From: Arthrobacter sp. MYb227
GTDB taxonomy: Bacteria > Actinomycetota > Actinomycetes > Actinomycetales > Micrococcaceae
Direction of reading: 5' to 3'
NCBI RefSeq assembly: GCF_002975435.1
Contig: NZ_PCPT01000014.1
Location: forward strand, 58,387 to 93,138
DNA: 34,752 bases
In this document: piece by piece, positions 15,914-22,927 of the stretch
How the letters are laid out: every line of letters starts with the position of its first letter
How positions within the stretch are numbered: the stretch's first letter is position 1
Notes under the pieces: generated by a model
What the model was told of the DNA's origin: nothing
Databases searched by the model: none
What the model saw: the letters and a program-made list of their open reading frames with translations, nothing else
Position numbers and translations under genes: made by a program

Positions 15914-16771
15914 ATGAGTCAAAAACCGCCACCGGATCTTGCGGATCTCCAGGCCCGGCTGGGCCAACGGCTCATAGTGCTCAATGAGGCTACCGACCCA
16001 CGCGTTGCCGACTACGTTTCGCTTTCCGATGCCGCGCTGCGCCAACAAAGCGACCCGCAACATGGGCGCTATATCGCCGAAAGCGCCAAGGTGATCAGGC
16101 GCTCCTTGGCCGCCGGACACAGCCCACGTTCATTTTTTATGGCACCCAAATGGCTGGCCGGGATGCAGGAGATCTTTGAGGCGCATCCGCAGGTGCCCAT
16201 CTTCACCGGTAGCGATGCGCTACTTGAAGCGGTGACCGGTTTTCATCTGCACCGCGGGGCGTTGGCGGCGATGAACAGGCCAGATCCTAGAACTCTTGAT
16301 GACCTTTTACCCGGCGCGCAACGCATCGCGGTCCTCGAAGACATCGTCGACCATACAAACCTTGGTGCGATTTTTCGTTCCGCGGCGGCGCTGGGCATTG
16401 ATGCGGTGCTGCTGACGCCGCGGTGCGCCGATCCATTGTATCGGCGCTCCATCAGGGTCTCGATGGGCGCGGTATTTCAGGTGCCGTGGATGCGGCTGGA
16501 ATCCTGGCCGGGGGATCTTGCTGTGCTGCGTGCCGGCGGATTTAGCATTGCTGCAATGGAACTCACCGCGCACTCGGTGGGGATTGATGCGGTTCAGGCC
16601 AGTGCGGCGGATAAGTTGGCCCTGGTGCTGGGTACCGAGGGTGCCGGGGTCAGTGCCGTTACCCTTGCGGCCGTCGATCTTACGGTCATGATTCCGATGC
16701 GTCCGGGAGTTGATTCGCTCAATGTTGCTGCGGCATCGGCCGTTGCCTTTTGGGAATTACGCGTGCGCTAA
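15914..16771 (+). CDS. TrmH/SpoU family RNA 2'-O-methyltransferase
   Basis: The 285-residue protein has a substrate-binding N-terminal part of about 120 residues and a SPOUT catalytic domain. The three SpoU motifs are present: HTNLGAIFRSAAALG (Asn and Arg), LVLGTEGAGVS, and IPMRPGVDSLNVAAASAVAFWE. These form the deep-trefoil knot that binds S-adenosylmethionine and methylates a ribose in rRNA or tRNA. The exact target cannot be read from sequence. It is the last gene of the operon with the TauE permease, 6 bases downstream of it. Confidence 0.93.
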   Translation: MSQKPPPDLADLQARLGQRLIVLNEATDPRVADYVSLSDAALRQQSDPQHGRYIAESAKVIRRSLAAGHSPRSFFMAPKWLAGMQEIFEAHPQVPIFTGSDALLEAVTGFHLHRGALAAMNRPDPRTLDDLLPGAQRIAVLEDIVDHTNLGAIFRSAAALGIDAVLLTPRCADPLYRRSIRVSMGAVFQVPWMRLESWPGDLAVLRAGGFSIAAMELTAHSVGIDAVQASAADKLALVLGTEGAGVSAVTLAAVDLTVMIPMRPGVDSLNVAAASAVAFWELRVR

Positions 16772-16835
16772 GCGGCTCCGGCTATACCGGGGTGATTGTA
16801 GTGGTGGAGAGCACAATAAGTTGGTGCATCGTGAG

Positions 16836-16866
16836 TTGGAAAAACCTTGAACCGCTCCGCTATACT
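16836..16866 (+). promoter_or_regulatory. Promoter of the bL31 gene
   Basis: TATACT at 16861-16866 is a near-consensus -10 box. TTGGAA at 16836-16841 is a possible -35 box at a slightly long spacing of 19 bases. Transcription would begin near 16873, giving a leader of about 80 bases. Confidence 0.5.
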
Positions 16867-16873
16867 GAAATGT

Positions 16874-16896
16874 CGGCTTCGTGACCTCACGAGCCG
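16874..16896 (+). promoter_or_regulatory. Hairpin in the bL31 mRNA leader, candidate autoregulatory element
   Basis: CGGCT(T)CGTGA at 16874-16884 pairs with TCACGAGCCG at 16887-16896, a 10-base stem with one bulged T, at the very 5' end of the predicted leader. Actinobacterial L31 genes are known to carry ribosomal-protein leader structures; whether this hairpin matches that published family needs a covariance-model search. Confidence 0.4.
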
Positions 16897-16952
16897 GTTT
16901 GACGCACATTTGGTTGCTGGCAAAATCCAGTGACGCGAACAAAGGTTTTAGC

Positions 16953-17210
16953 ATGAAGGCTGATATCCACCCGCAGTACAACACGATCGTGTTCAACGAC
17001 CTTGCCTCGGGCGAGAAGTTCTTGACCCGTTCGACCGCCAAGAGCAACAAGACCATCGAGTGGGAAGACGGCAATACCTACCCGGTCATTGACGTCGAAA
17101 TCTCCGCAGCTTCGCACCCGTTCTACACGGGCAAGCAGCGCATCATGGACTCGGCCGGCCGTGTCGAGCGCTTCAACGCTCGCTTCAAGGGCTTCGGCGG
17201 CAAGAAGTAA
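16953..17210 (+). CDS. rpmE2: 50S ribosomal protein bL31, type B (zinc-free)
   Basis: The 85-residue protein begins [14 protein letters not shown] and matches type B L31: it contains no cysteine, so it lacks the zinc ribbon of the type A form, and has the family ending SHPFYTGKQ...RVERFNARF. It belongs to the large ribosomal subunit. In many actinobacteria type B L31 replaces the zinc form when zinc is scarce and is repressed by Zur; I see no clear Zur box here. ATG at 16953 follows AAAGG by 7 bases. The gene has its own promoter, a structured leader and a terminator. Confidence 0.95.
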   Translation: MKADIHPQYNTIVFNDLASGEKFLTRSTAKSNKTIEWEDGNTYPVIDVEISAASHPFYTGKQRIMDSAGRVERFNARFKGFGGKK

Positions 17211-17234
17211 TTCTTCGCCCTTCACGCCTGCACA

Positions 17235-17272
17235 CGGGATCTTCCTTCAAAGGGAAGATCCCGTTGCTGTTT
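17235..17272 (+). terminator. Intrinsic terminator of the bL31 gene
   Basis: CGGGATCTTCC at 17235-17245 pairs perfectly with GGAAGATCCCG at 17253-17263, followed by TTGCTGTTT. It lies 24 bases after the stop codon. Confidence 0.85.
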
Positions 17273-17373
17273 AACCCCCCAGTTGCTGCCCCCTAACTCG
17301 GGCCGCGGCGCCTCGTGTCAGGACAAGATTGCCGCATGGGCAGGGCAGTTAGGGGGCATGTGCCGGCGCGGCA

Positions 17374-17379
17374 TAGGAT
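17374..17379 (+). promoter_or_regulatory. -10-like element of the lipoate ligase gene
   Basis: TAGGAT ends exactly 7 bases before the ATG at 17387. The intervening GGGAAGC could also be read as a Shine-Dalgarno, so leaderless translation is possible but less secure than for serB. Confidence 0.4.
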
Positions 17380-17386
17380 GGGAAGC

Positions 17387-18454
17387 ATGGATTTGGGCTA
17401 CACGCATCACGGTGAATACAAGGTTGTTGGCGGGAAACTAGTGGTCGCCGACCTGCGCGTTGAAGACGGGGTGATTACCGCCGCCTCAATCAATGGTGAT
17501 TTCTTCTTGGAGCCCGATGAGGCGCTTGAAGATCTCAACGCCGCAATCATCGGGTTGCCGGAGAACGTTGAACATTCGGTGGTGCGCGAGGCAGTCACCG
17601 CCGGGTTGCGCAGTGATGCGGTGATGTTTGGTTTTGATGCCGATGCGGTGGCCCGCGTGGTGCGTCGTGCACTGGGCCATGCAACGGCCTGGGCCGATCA
17701 CTCATGGCAGGTCATTGCTCCCACCACGTTACCCATCGCCCAGAATGTTGCCCTCGATGAGGTGATCGCCCGCCAGGTTGCCGCCGGCACCCGCCCACCG
17801 ACGCTGCGCTTCTGGGACTGGAATGATTCCGGTGTTGTCATCGGCTCCTTCCAATCGTTACGCAATGAAGTTGATGCGCAGGCAGCGGCCGAACATTCAA
17901 TCCGTGTGGTGCGTAGGATCAGTGGTGGCGGGGCCATGTTTATGGAGGCGGGGAACTGCATTACCTACTCGCTCTACCTGCCCGGATCGCTGGTTGATGG
18001 GATGAGCTTTGCCGATTCCTACCCGTTCCTTGACACCTGGGTCATGGAGGCGCTGGCCTCCATCGGGATCCAGGCGCACTACAAGCCGCTGAACGATATT
18101 GCCACCGACGCCGGAAAGATTGGTGGGGCCGCACAAAAACGCCTGGCCGGCGGGGTGGTGTTGCACCACGTGACCATGAGCTATGACATCGACGCAGAAA
18201 AAATGTTGCAGGTGTTGCGCATTGGCCGCGAAAAAATCTCCGATAAGGGCATTGCCTCTGCCGTGAAGCGGGTGGATCCGCTCAAGCGTCAGGCGGCGAT
18301 GAGCCGAGAGGCGCTCATTGGCGTGATGATGGAAACATTTAGTGCCAAATATGCTGCGGGCGTTGGCGAGCTTGATGCCGCGACGCTTGAGTCAGCATCG
18401 ACGTTGGCGCAGGAGAAGTTCCTTGATGATGCGTGGACCGCGCGCGTGCCATAA
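17387..18454 (+). CDS. Lipoate-protein ligase A family protein with N-terminal accessory domain
   Basis: The 355-residue protein joins an N-terminal accessory domain of about 100 residues (GEYKVVGGKLVVADL...DFFLEPDEAL, as in the lipoate ligase C-terminal/LplB domain) to a catalytic LplA domain. Catalytic text includes RRISGGGAMFMEAGNCITYSLY and NDIATDAGKIGGAAQKR, where the Lys binds lipoyl-AMP. The enzyme attaches lipoate or octanoate to E2 and H proteins of 2-oxoacid dehydrogenases and glycine cleavage. The domain order is reversed compared with E. coli LplA. ATG at 17387 is preferred; ATG at 17378 overlaps the presumed -10 box. Converges on the dehydrogenase gene and shares its terminator. 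Confidence 0.9.
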   Translation: MDLGYTHHGEYKVVGGKLVVADLRVEDGVITAASINGDFFLEPDEALEDLNAAIIGLPENVEHSVVREAVTAGLRSDAVMFGFDADAVARVVRRALGHATAWADHSWQVIAPTTLPIAQNVALDEVIARQVAAGTRPPTLRFWDWNDSGVVIGSFQSLRNEVDAQAAAEHSIRVVRRISGGGAMFMEAGNCITYSLYLPGSLVDGMSFADSYPFLDTWVMEALASIGIQAHYKPLNDIATDAGKIGGAAQKRLAGGVVLHHVTMSYDIDAEKMLQVLRIGREKISDKGIASAVKRVDPLKRQAAMSREALIGVMMETFSAKYAAGVGELDAATLESASTLAQEKFLDDAWTARVP

Positions 18455-18494
18455 CCAACCGAGTATGTCCCCCTTCCAAGGGGATACGTGCAGG

Positions 18495-18536
18495 GGGGCG
18501 CGGTACGGCCATCGATGGCTGTACCGCGGCCCCTTT
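18495..18536. terminator. Hairpin terminator between converging lipoate ligase and dehydrogenase genes
   Basis: A G+C-rich stem (GGGGCGCGGTACGGCCAT with its near-perfect inverse ending at 18533) spans 18495-18533 and is followed by TTT on the plus strand. It serves the plus-strand gene ending at 18454 and may also stop the minus-strand gene. Confidence 0.75.
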
Positions 18537-18559
18537 CACGTTGGTGCAGGTACTGCGTG

Positions 18560-19933
18560 CTAGCCGCGGAAGGTGACCAGCTTGCGGTTCACGAACTCCT
18601 CCATGCCGTACTTGCCCAGTTCGCGTCCCACGCCCGAGCGCTTCACGCCGCCGAAGGGCAGCTCGGGTGCCGAGGCACTGGTCTGGTTGATCGAGACCAT
18701 CCCGACCTCCAGCTTCCGGGCGATCTCATGGGCCTTGTCCATGTCCTGGGTCTGGATGGAGGCCGAAAGCCCGTAGGCCGAGGAATTGGCTAGCTCGATG
18801 GCGGCCTCCTCACCTTCGACCTTGTAAAGAACTGCGACCGGGCCGAAGAGCTCCTCGGTGTAGGCGCGCATCTCTTCGGTAACATCGGCCAGGACGGTCG
18901 GTGCGTAGAACGAGCCCGGTCCATCGACCGGACCACCGGCGGCCAGCACCGTGGCGCCCTTGTCGATGGCGTCTTGCACCTGGGCATCAAGCCCGTCGCG
19001 TGCCGCGGCCGAGGACAGCGGGCCCAAGAAGGTGTCCGGCACGGACGGGTCGCCCATCTTGATCCCTGCCACCGCGCCGGTGAAGTCTCCAACGAACTGG
19101 TCGTAGATTGATGCATCGACGATGATGCGCTTGGCTGCATTGCAGGCCTGACCGGTGTTGCCGAAACGGCCGAACATCGCCTGCTTGGCCGCACGCTTGG
19201 TGTCGGCATCGGCAAGCACCAGGAACGGGTCGGAGCCACCGAGTTCAAGCACTACCTTCTTCAGATTGGCACCGGCGATGGCCGCGACGGCCGAACCTGC
19301 ACGCTCGGAGCCGGTCAGTGAGACGCCCTGCACACGGGCATCGGCAATGATCTCCGCGACCTGGTCGTTAGTGGCGAAGATGTTCACATACGCGCCTTCC
19401 GGGGCACCAGCATCGATGAAGATCTTTTCCATGGCCAGAGCCGATTCGGGGCATTGCGGGGCGTGCTTGAGTAGGATGGTGTTCCCGTTCATCAGGTTTG
19501 GCGCGGCAAAGCGGGCGACCTGGTAGTAGGGGAAGTTCCACGGCATGATGCCCAGCAGCACGCCCACGCCCTCCTTGCGGATCAGCGCGGTGCCGCCGGT
19601 TGCGACATCGAGTTCCTCGTCGGAGAGGAACTTTTCGCCGTTGGCCGCGTAGTAGCGGTAGATCGCGGCGGTGATGGCGATCTCCTTGCCGGACTGGAAG
19701 ATCGGTTTGCCCATTTCGCGGGTGATGATTGCGGCGAGCTCGTCGCGGCGTTCCTCGTACAGGTCCGCGACGCGTGCCAGCAGGGCCGCACGTTTCCCCG
19801 GGGCGGTGGTGCTCCATGGTCCGAAGGCATCGCCGGTGTGACCCAGGGCTACCTGAATATCTGCATCGGTGGCCGTCGGGTAGGTCGCTTCAACGACGCC
19901 CGTTGCCGGGTTGGTGACTGCGTAAACGCTCAT
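18560..19933 (-). CDS. NAD(P)-dependent succinate-semialdehyde dehydrogenase-type aldehyde dehydrogenase
   Basis: The 457-residue aldehyde dehydrogenase starts MSVYAVTNPATG and contains PWNFPYYQVAR, the general base Glu in LELGGSDPF, and the catalytic Cys in GNTGQACNAAKR. The LGGSDPF and QTSASAPELPFGGVKRSG text matches the short (about 455-residue) succinate-semialdehyde dehydrogenase group that oxidises succinate semialdehyde to succinate in GABA breakdown; other small aldehydes remain possible. ATG at 19933 is chosen since AAGGAG lies 8 bases upstream; the upstream extension is not conserved. No GABA transaminase is adjacent. Confidence 0.9.
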   Translation of the reverse strand: MSVYAVTNPATGVVEATYPTATDADIQVALGHTGDAFGPWSTTAPGKRAALLARVADLYEERRDELAAIITREMGKPIFQSGKEIAITAAIYRYYAANGEKFLSDEELDVATGGTALIRKEGVGVLLGIMPWNFPYYQVARFAAPNLMNGNTILLKHAPQCPESALAMEKIFIDAGAPEGAYVNIFATNDQVAEIIADARVQGVSLTGSERAGSAVAAIAGANLKKVVLELGGSDPFLVLADADTKRAAKQAMFGRFGNTGQACNAAKRIIVDASIYDQFVGDFTGAVAGIKMGDPSVPDTFLGPLSSAAARDGLDAQVQDAIDKGATVLAAGGPVDGPGSFYAPTVLADVTEEMRAYTEELFGPVAVLYKVEGEEAAIELANSSAYGLSASIQTQDMDKAHEIARKLEVGMVSINQTSASAPELPFGGVKRSGVGRELGKYGMEEFVNRKLVTFRG

Positions 19934-20101
19934 GGGGGGTGCTCCTTGGAACGGTGAATGAGGGGGTCTTTCTAACCGTATTGCACCCGTGGCGCGAATC
20001 ACCTGCTCGGGCATGGTTTTGCGCTGTAAGCACTGCTGTGAGTCGCGGGAGTTATGAGCGCGGCGGAATGGGGGCGCACAAGCCACCTGGCCACAAAACA
20101 C

Positions 20102-20140
20102 TGCTGCTCGGTGCTTCGAGGGATGAAGTACCGAGCAGCA
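20102..20140 (-). terminator. Terminator of the luxS-nucleosidase operon
   Basis: A 16-base arm at 20102-20117 pairs with 20125-20140 with a single G-T wobble around a 7-base loop, 42 bases downstream of the nucleosidase stop. On the minus strand GTGTTTTG follows. Confidence 0.75.
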
Positions 20141-20182
20141 ATGGCATGGCACAAGAGGTGCGGTTTTCAGCGTCCAGCGCGC

Positions 20183-20968
20183 TTATATGATGGGCGTTCC
20201 AGCCTCGGCGGGAGCGGAGATGTCCCGCGGGGTACCGGCCTGCTGCCATGCTTCGATGACGGCCAGCACCACAACGGCGCTGCGATCTGCCGCATCGTCG
20301 ACGTGGGTCAGGAAATCGGCATCGGACGCCGGACCACACAAATCCGAGATGCCGCGGATGGCCACGAAGGGAGCACCGAAGGCGAGCGACGTTTGGGCGA
20401 TCGCCGAGGATTCCATGTCGGTTGCGAGCACGCCGGGGAACTGCTCCTTGATGATGACTGAACGTTCGTGGCCCACGAAGGCGTAGCTGGAAACCAGCAG
20501 CCCGTGGTGGATGGTGGCAACTTCTTTGTAGCCCGGAGCACCAATGTCACTGATGGTGCGCAGTGATTCGGGGACCGCGTAACTGGCAGGCATGCCAGGA
20601 ACCTGACCGAGCACATAGCCGAAGGCGCGCGCATCGGCCGAGGCGTTAATCAGCTCCGCACCAATCACCACATCCCCAACACGCACGGTGTCGCCCAAAC
20701 CACCGGCACTACCGGCGCTGATGACAAGTGGGGCAGCCGCGCTGGGATCCTGCGCGCGCGCCTGCAAAAGCGCCGCTGTTGCCGCACTTGCCGCATTGAC
20801 GAGCCCAATCCCGCCACGGACCAGCAATGCGTTCAGCTCACCGAGCTTAGCGGTGTGTTGAACTGAGTTGCCGATCTGTACAGCATCGGAAACCTCGGTG
20901 GCCTGCGCCAGGAAGGGAGCGATTTCCTCTTCCATGGCGGCGATGATGATGACCTCGATGGTGCTCAT
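20183..20968 (-). CDS. mtnN: 5'-methylthioadenosine/S-adenosylhomocysteine nucleosidase
   Basis: The 261-residue protein begins [12 protein letters not shown], typical of MTA/SAH nucleosidases (Pfs/MtnN), and has [48 protein letters not shown] with the nucleobase-binding Glu and Asp. It cleaves adenine from methylthioadenosine and S-adenosylhomocysteine, giving methylthioribose and S-ribosylhomocysteine. Its start ATG at 20968 overlaps the luxS stop (ATGA), so it is translationally coupled to luxS, which consumes one of its products. The gene is slightly longer than E. coli Pfs (232 residues) because of insertions and a C-terminal tail. Confidence 0.93.
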   Translation of the reverse strand: MSTIEVIIIAAMEEEIAPFLAQATEVSDAVQIGNSVQHTAKLGELNALLVRGGIGLVNAASAATAALLQARAQDPSAAAPLVISAGSAGGLGDTVRVGDVVIGAELINASADARAFGYVLGQVPGMPASYAVPESLRTISDIGAPGYKEVATIHHGLLVSSYAFVGHERSVIIKEQFPGVLATDMESSAIAQTSLAFGAPFVAIRGISDLCGPASDADFLTHVDDAADRSAVVVLAVIEAWQQAGTPRDISAPAEAGTPII

Positions 20969-21435
20969 GCGTAAACCTGCTCCCAGGTAGCACGCTGGGC
21001 AAGAAATGCGCGGGCAGCCTGCTGGGCGGCGGCAAGATTGTGGTTTGCACCCCAACCGCATTGGACTTCGTTGGCCGCCGGAACTTCGGTGGCCTGCAAA
21101 ACTTCGGTGAGGGTGGCTTCGATCAATGCCAGGGCGGCCGGAATATCGGTTTCGCCCTGCAGGATCAGGTAGTAGCCGGTTTGGCAGCCCATGGGGGAGA
21201 AATCGATGACAGCATCGGAATGGTTGCGTGAGGCCTCGGCGAACAGGTGTTCGAGGGAGTGCATGGCATCCATTTCCAGGTGCGCAACATTTGGCTGGGT
21301 GAAGCGGACATCGTACTTGGTCAACTGATCCCCGTGCGGCAAGACCTTGGTATCGGCGATGCGTACATAGGGTGCTGCCACCAGACGGTGGTCAAGGTTG
21401 AAGGACTCAACGTTCATTTTATGTTCGGGGGACAT
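20965..21435 (-). CDS. luxS: S-ribosylhomocysteine lyase LuxS
   Basis: The 156-residue protein has all LuxS hallmarks: FNLDH near the start, metal ligands His59 and His63 in HSLEH and Cys126 in QCGWGANH, and the catalytic Cys84 in GCQTGYY. It splits S-ribosylhomocysteine into homocysteine and 4,5-dihydroxy-2,3-pentanedione, the precursor of AI-2. Together with the overlapping nucleosidase gene it forms the complete two-step route for recycling S-adenosylhomocysteine. ATG at 21435 is used; ATG at 21417 (MNVESF) fits the usual family start equally well, but neither has a strong ribosome binding site. Confidence 0.95.
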   Translation of the reverse strand: MSPEHKMNVESFNLDHRLVAAPYVRIADTKVLPHGDQLTKYDVRFTQPNVAHLEMDAMHSLEHLFAEASRNHSDAVIDFSPMGCQTGYYLILQGETDIPAALALIEATLTEVLQATEVPAANEVQCGWGANHNLAAAQQAARAFLAQRATWEQVYA

Positions 21436-21625
21436 CTGGGAATCGCTCTCTGAAGGTGGATGTCGGTCCGGCTGCTTTTATGCTGCGCCGGGAGGTTCTG
21501 TGTTTAATCCTAGTCCCGATGCTCTTGCCGGCCGTGATGCCGTGCGATGTTGGTCTGTAGTACTTCGCAACATGATGTAGCAGGCAATGGTCAAAGCCAA
21601 CGGGGGGCTAAGACGCCTCGCGTGG

Positions 21626-22279
21626 TTAGGCACGTACAAAGTGCAGGTGCGTTGCGCCTTCCCCGGTGGTTGAAGCAGCGCAACGATAACCGGCTAGTAC
21701 CCAGTCAACGTCGAAAATACGTTCTCCGCTGCCCAATAACAGCGGAACCATCGCCAGATGGATCGTGTCGATGAGCCCCATGGTGAGGAAATCACGAAGT
21801 GCTGCGGCGCCTCCACCAAGACGAATATCTTTTCCCGCGGCGGCATTGGTTGCTGCGTGCAATGCCGCCTCCGGGCCATCGGTGATGAAATGGAAGGTGG
21901 TTCCACCTGCCAGGTGCAGTGCTGGACGAGGAAAATGGGTCAGCACGATAACATCGTGGTGATATGGCGGCATCGGACCCCACCAGCCCCGCCATTGGAT
22001 TGCGGCAGCACTGGCATCCCACGGACCGCGATAGGGCGTGAACATATTGCGCCCCATGATCGTTGCCCCAATGTTTTCATCCCCGGCGAGCAGCATTTGA
22101 TGATCTATCCCGGTGGTGCCCTCACCGAGCCCAACCATCGTCCGGCCGTAGGCGGTGTCGAAAATCCAGTGATGGAGTCTATCGCCGCTAAGCCCCAGCG
22201 GGTGCTGCAGATCTTGCTGCCGACCGGCACCAAAGCCGTCAAGAGAAAGTGAATAATTGTGTACGCGTAGCTTGCTCAC
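21626..22279 (-). CDS. RibD C-terminal/DHFR-like family reductase
   Basis: The 217-residue protein starts LRVHNYSLSLDGFGAG, contains GATIMGRNMFTPYRGPW, VLTHFPRP, KDIRLGGGAAALRDFLTMGLIDTIHLAMVP (in parts) and PLLLGSGERIF. These are the NADPH-binding features of stand-alone RibD C-terminal-domain proteins, a dihydrofolate reductase fold. It probably reduces a pterin-, flavin-precursor- or other small substrate, but no riboflavin or folate gene is nearby, so the role is unknown. The start is GTG at 22279. It is divergent from the VOC gene. Confidence 0.88.
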   Translation of the reverse strand: MSKLRVHNYSLSLDGFGAGRQQDLQHPLGLSGDRLHHWIFDTAYGRTMVGLGEGTTGIDHQMLLAGDENIGATIMGRNMFTPYRGPWDASAAAIQWRGWWGPMPPYHHDVIVLTHFPRPALHLAGGTTFHFITDGPEAALHAATNAAAGKDIRLGGGAAALRDFLTMGLIDTIHLAMVPLLLGSGERIFDVDWVLAGYRCAASTTGEGATHLHFVRA

Positions 22280-22402
22280 GATGAGTCCCGGAACGAATAT
22301 GTGGGAAATAATTGCGGGTTGCTGTGTTCAGCTTAATCCTCCGCGATCTCATCTGGCGAGAGTCCTGAAGACACTTTCGGCGCAGAGATTATTGAGCGAC
22401 TA

Positions 22403-22432
22403 TTGAACGGTGCCGGTAGCGGGGCGTAGTGT
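22403..22432 (+). promoter_or_regulatory. Promoter of a leaderless VOC gene
   Basis: TTGAAC at 22403-22408 and TAGTGT at 22427-22432 are 18 bases apart. The -10 box ends 6 bases before the ATG at 22439. The in-frame GTG at 22433 directly abuts the -10 box and would be untranscribed, so the ATG is the better start. Confidence 0.5.
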
Positions 22433-22438
22433 GTGCGC

Positions 22439-22873
22439 ATGGACCTATCCATTCAGATCACCCTCGATTGTGCTCAGCCACACGCTCAGGCTGTTTGGTG
22501 GGCACAGACCTTGGGATGGGTAGTGGAGCCAGGCGATCCCGAATTCATTAAGAAGATGATTGCCGAAGGACAAGCCACCGAGGCCGATACAACTGTTTTT
22601 GCCGGGGAGCTAGTCTGGAAAACCGGTGCGGCAATCTGCCCCAAGGATCAAGTGGGACTGATACCCAGACAGCGGATGCTCTTCCAATGGGTGCCGGAAC
22701 CAAAAACCGTGAAAAACCGCATGCACCTAGATTGGCACACGGGTCGCGACAAGATCGAGGTCCGGGCCGAATTGGTGGCACGGGGAGCTAGATTTCTGTA
22801 TGAGGAAGCCCAGGGACCGTTTGACTGGTTCACCATGGCAGACCCGGAAGATAACGAGTTCTGTATCTCCTAG
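22439..22873 (+). CDS. VOC family (glyoxalase-like) protein
   Basis: The 144-residue protein starts MDLSIQITLDCAQPHAQAVWWAQTLGW and ends DWFTMADPEDNEFCIS, the pattern of the glyoxalase-like (Glyoxalase_6) branch of the vicinal oxygen chelate superfamily. MHLDWHTGRDK in the middle gives a possible metal-binding His, and the final Glu in DNEFC another. Members act as dioxygenases, isomerases or resistance proteins; nothing here fixes the reaction. It stands alone between the RibD-like gene and converging aminopeptidase N. Confidence 0.85.
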   Translation: MDLSIQITLDCAQPHAQAVWWAQTLGWVVEPGDPEFIKKMIAEGQATEADTTVFAGELVWKTGAAICPKDQVGLIPRQRMLFQWVPEPKTVKNRMHLDWHTGRDKIEVRAELVARGARFLYEEAQGPFDWFTMADPEDNEFCIS

Positions 22874-22927
22874 AGAATCTGAACGTGCTCTCTTCCGGGC
22901 CTGGTGGCTTTCTCTGGTGTGAGTTGG

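Noticed and set aside
21436-21625. SAH or SAM riboswitch upstream of luxS
   Set aside because: No conserved core of either class could be recognised in this region.
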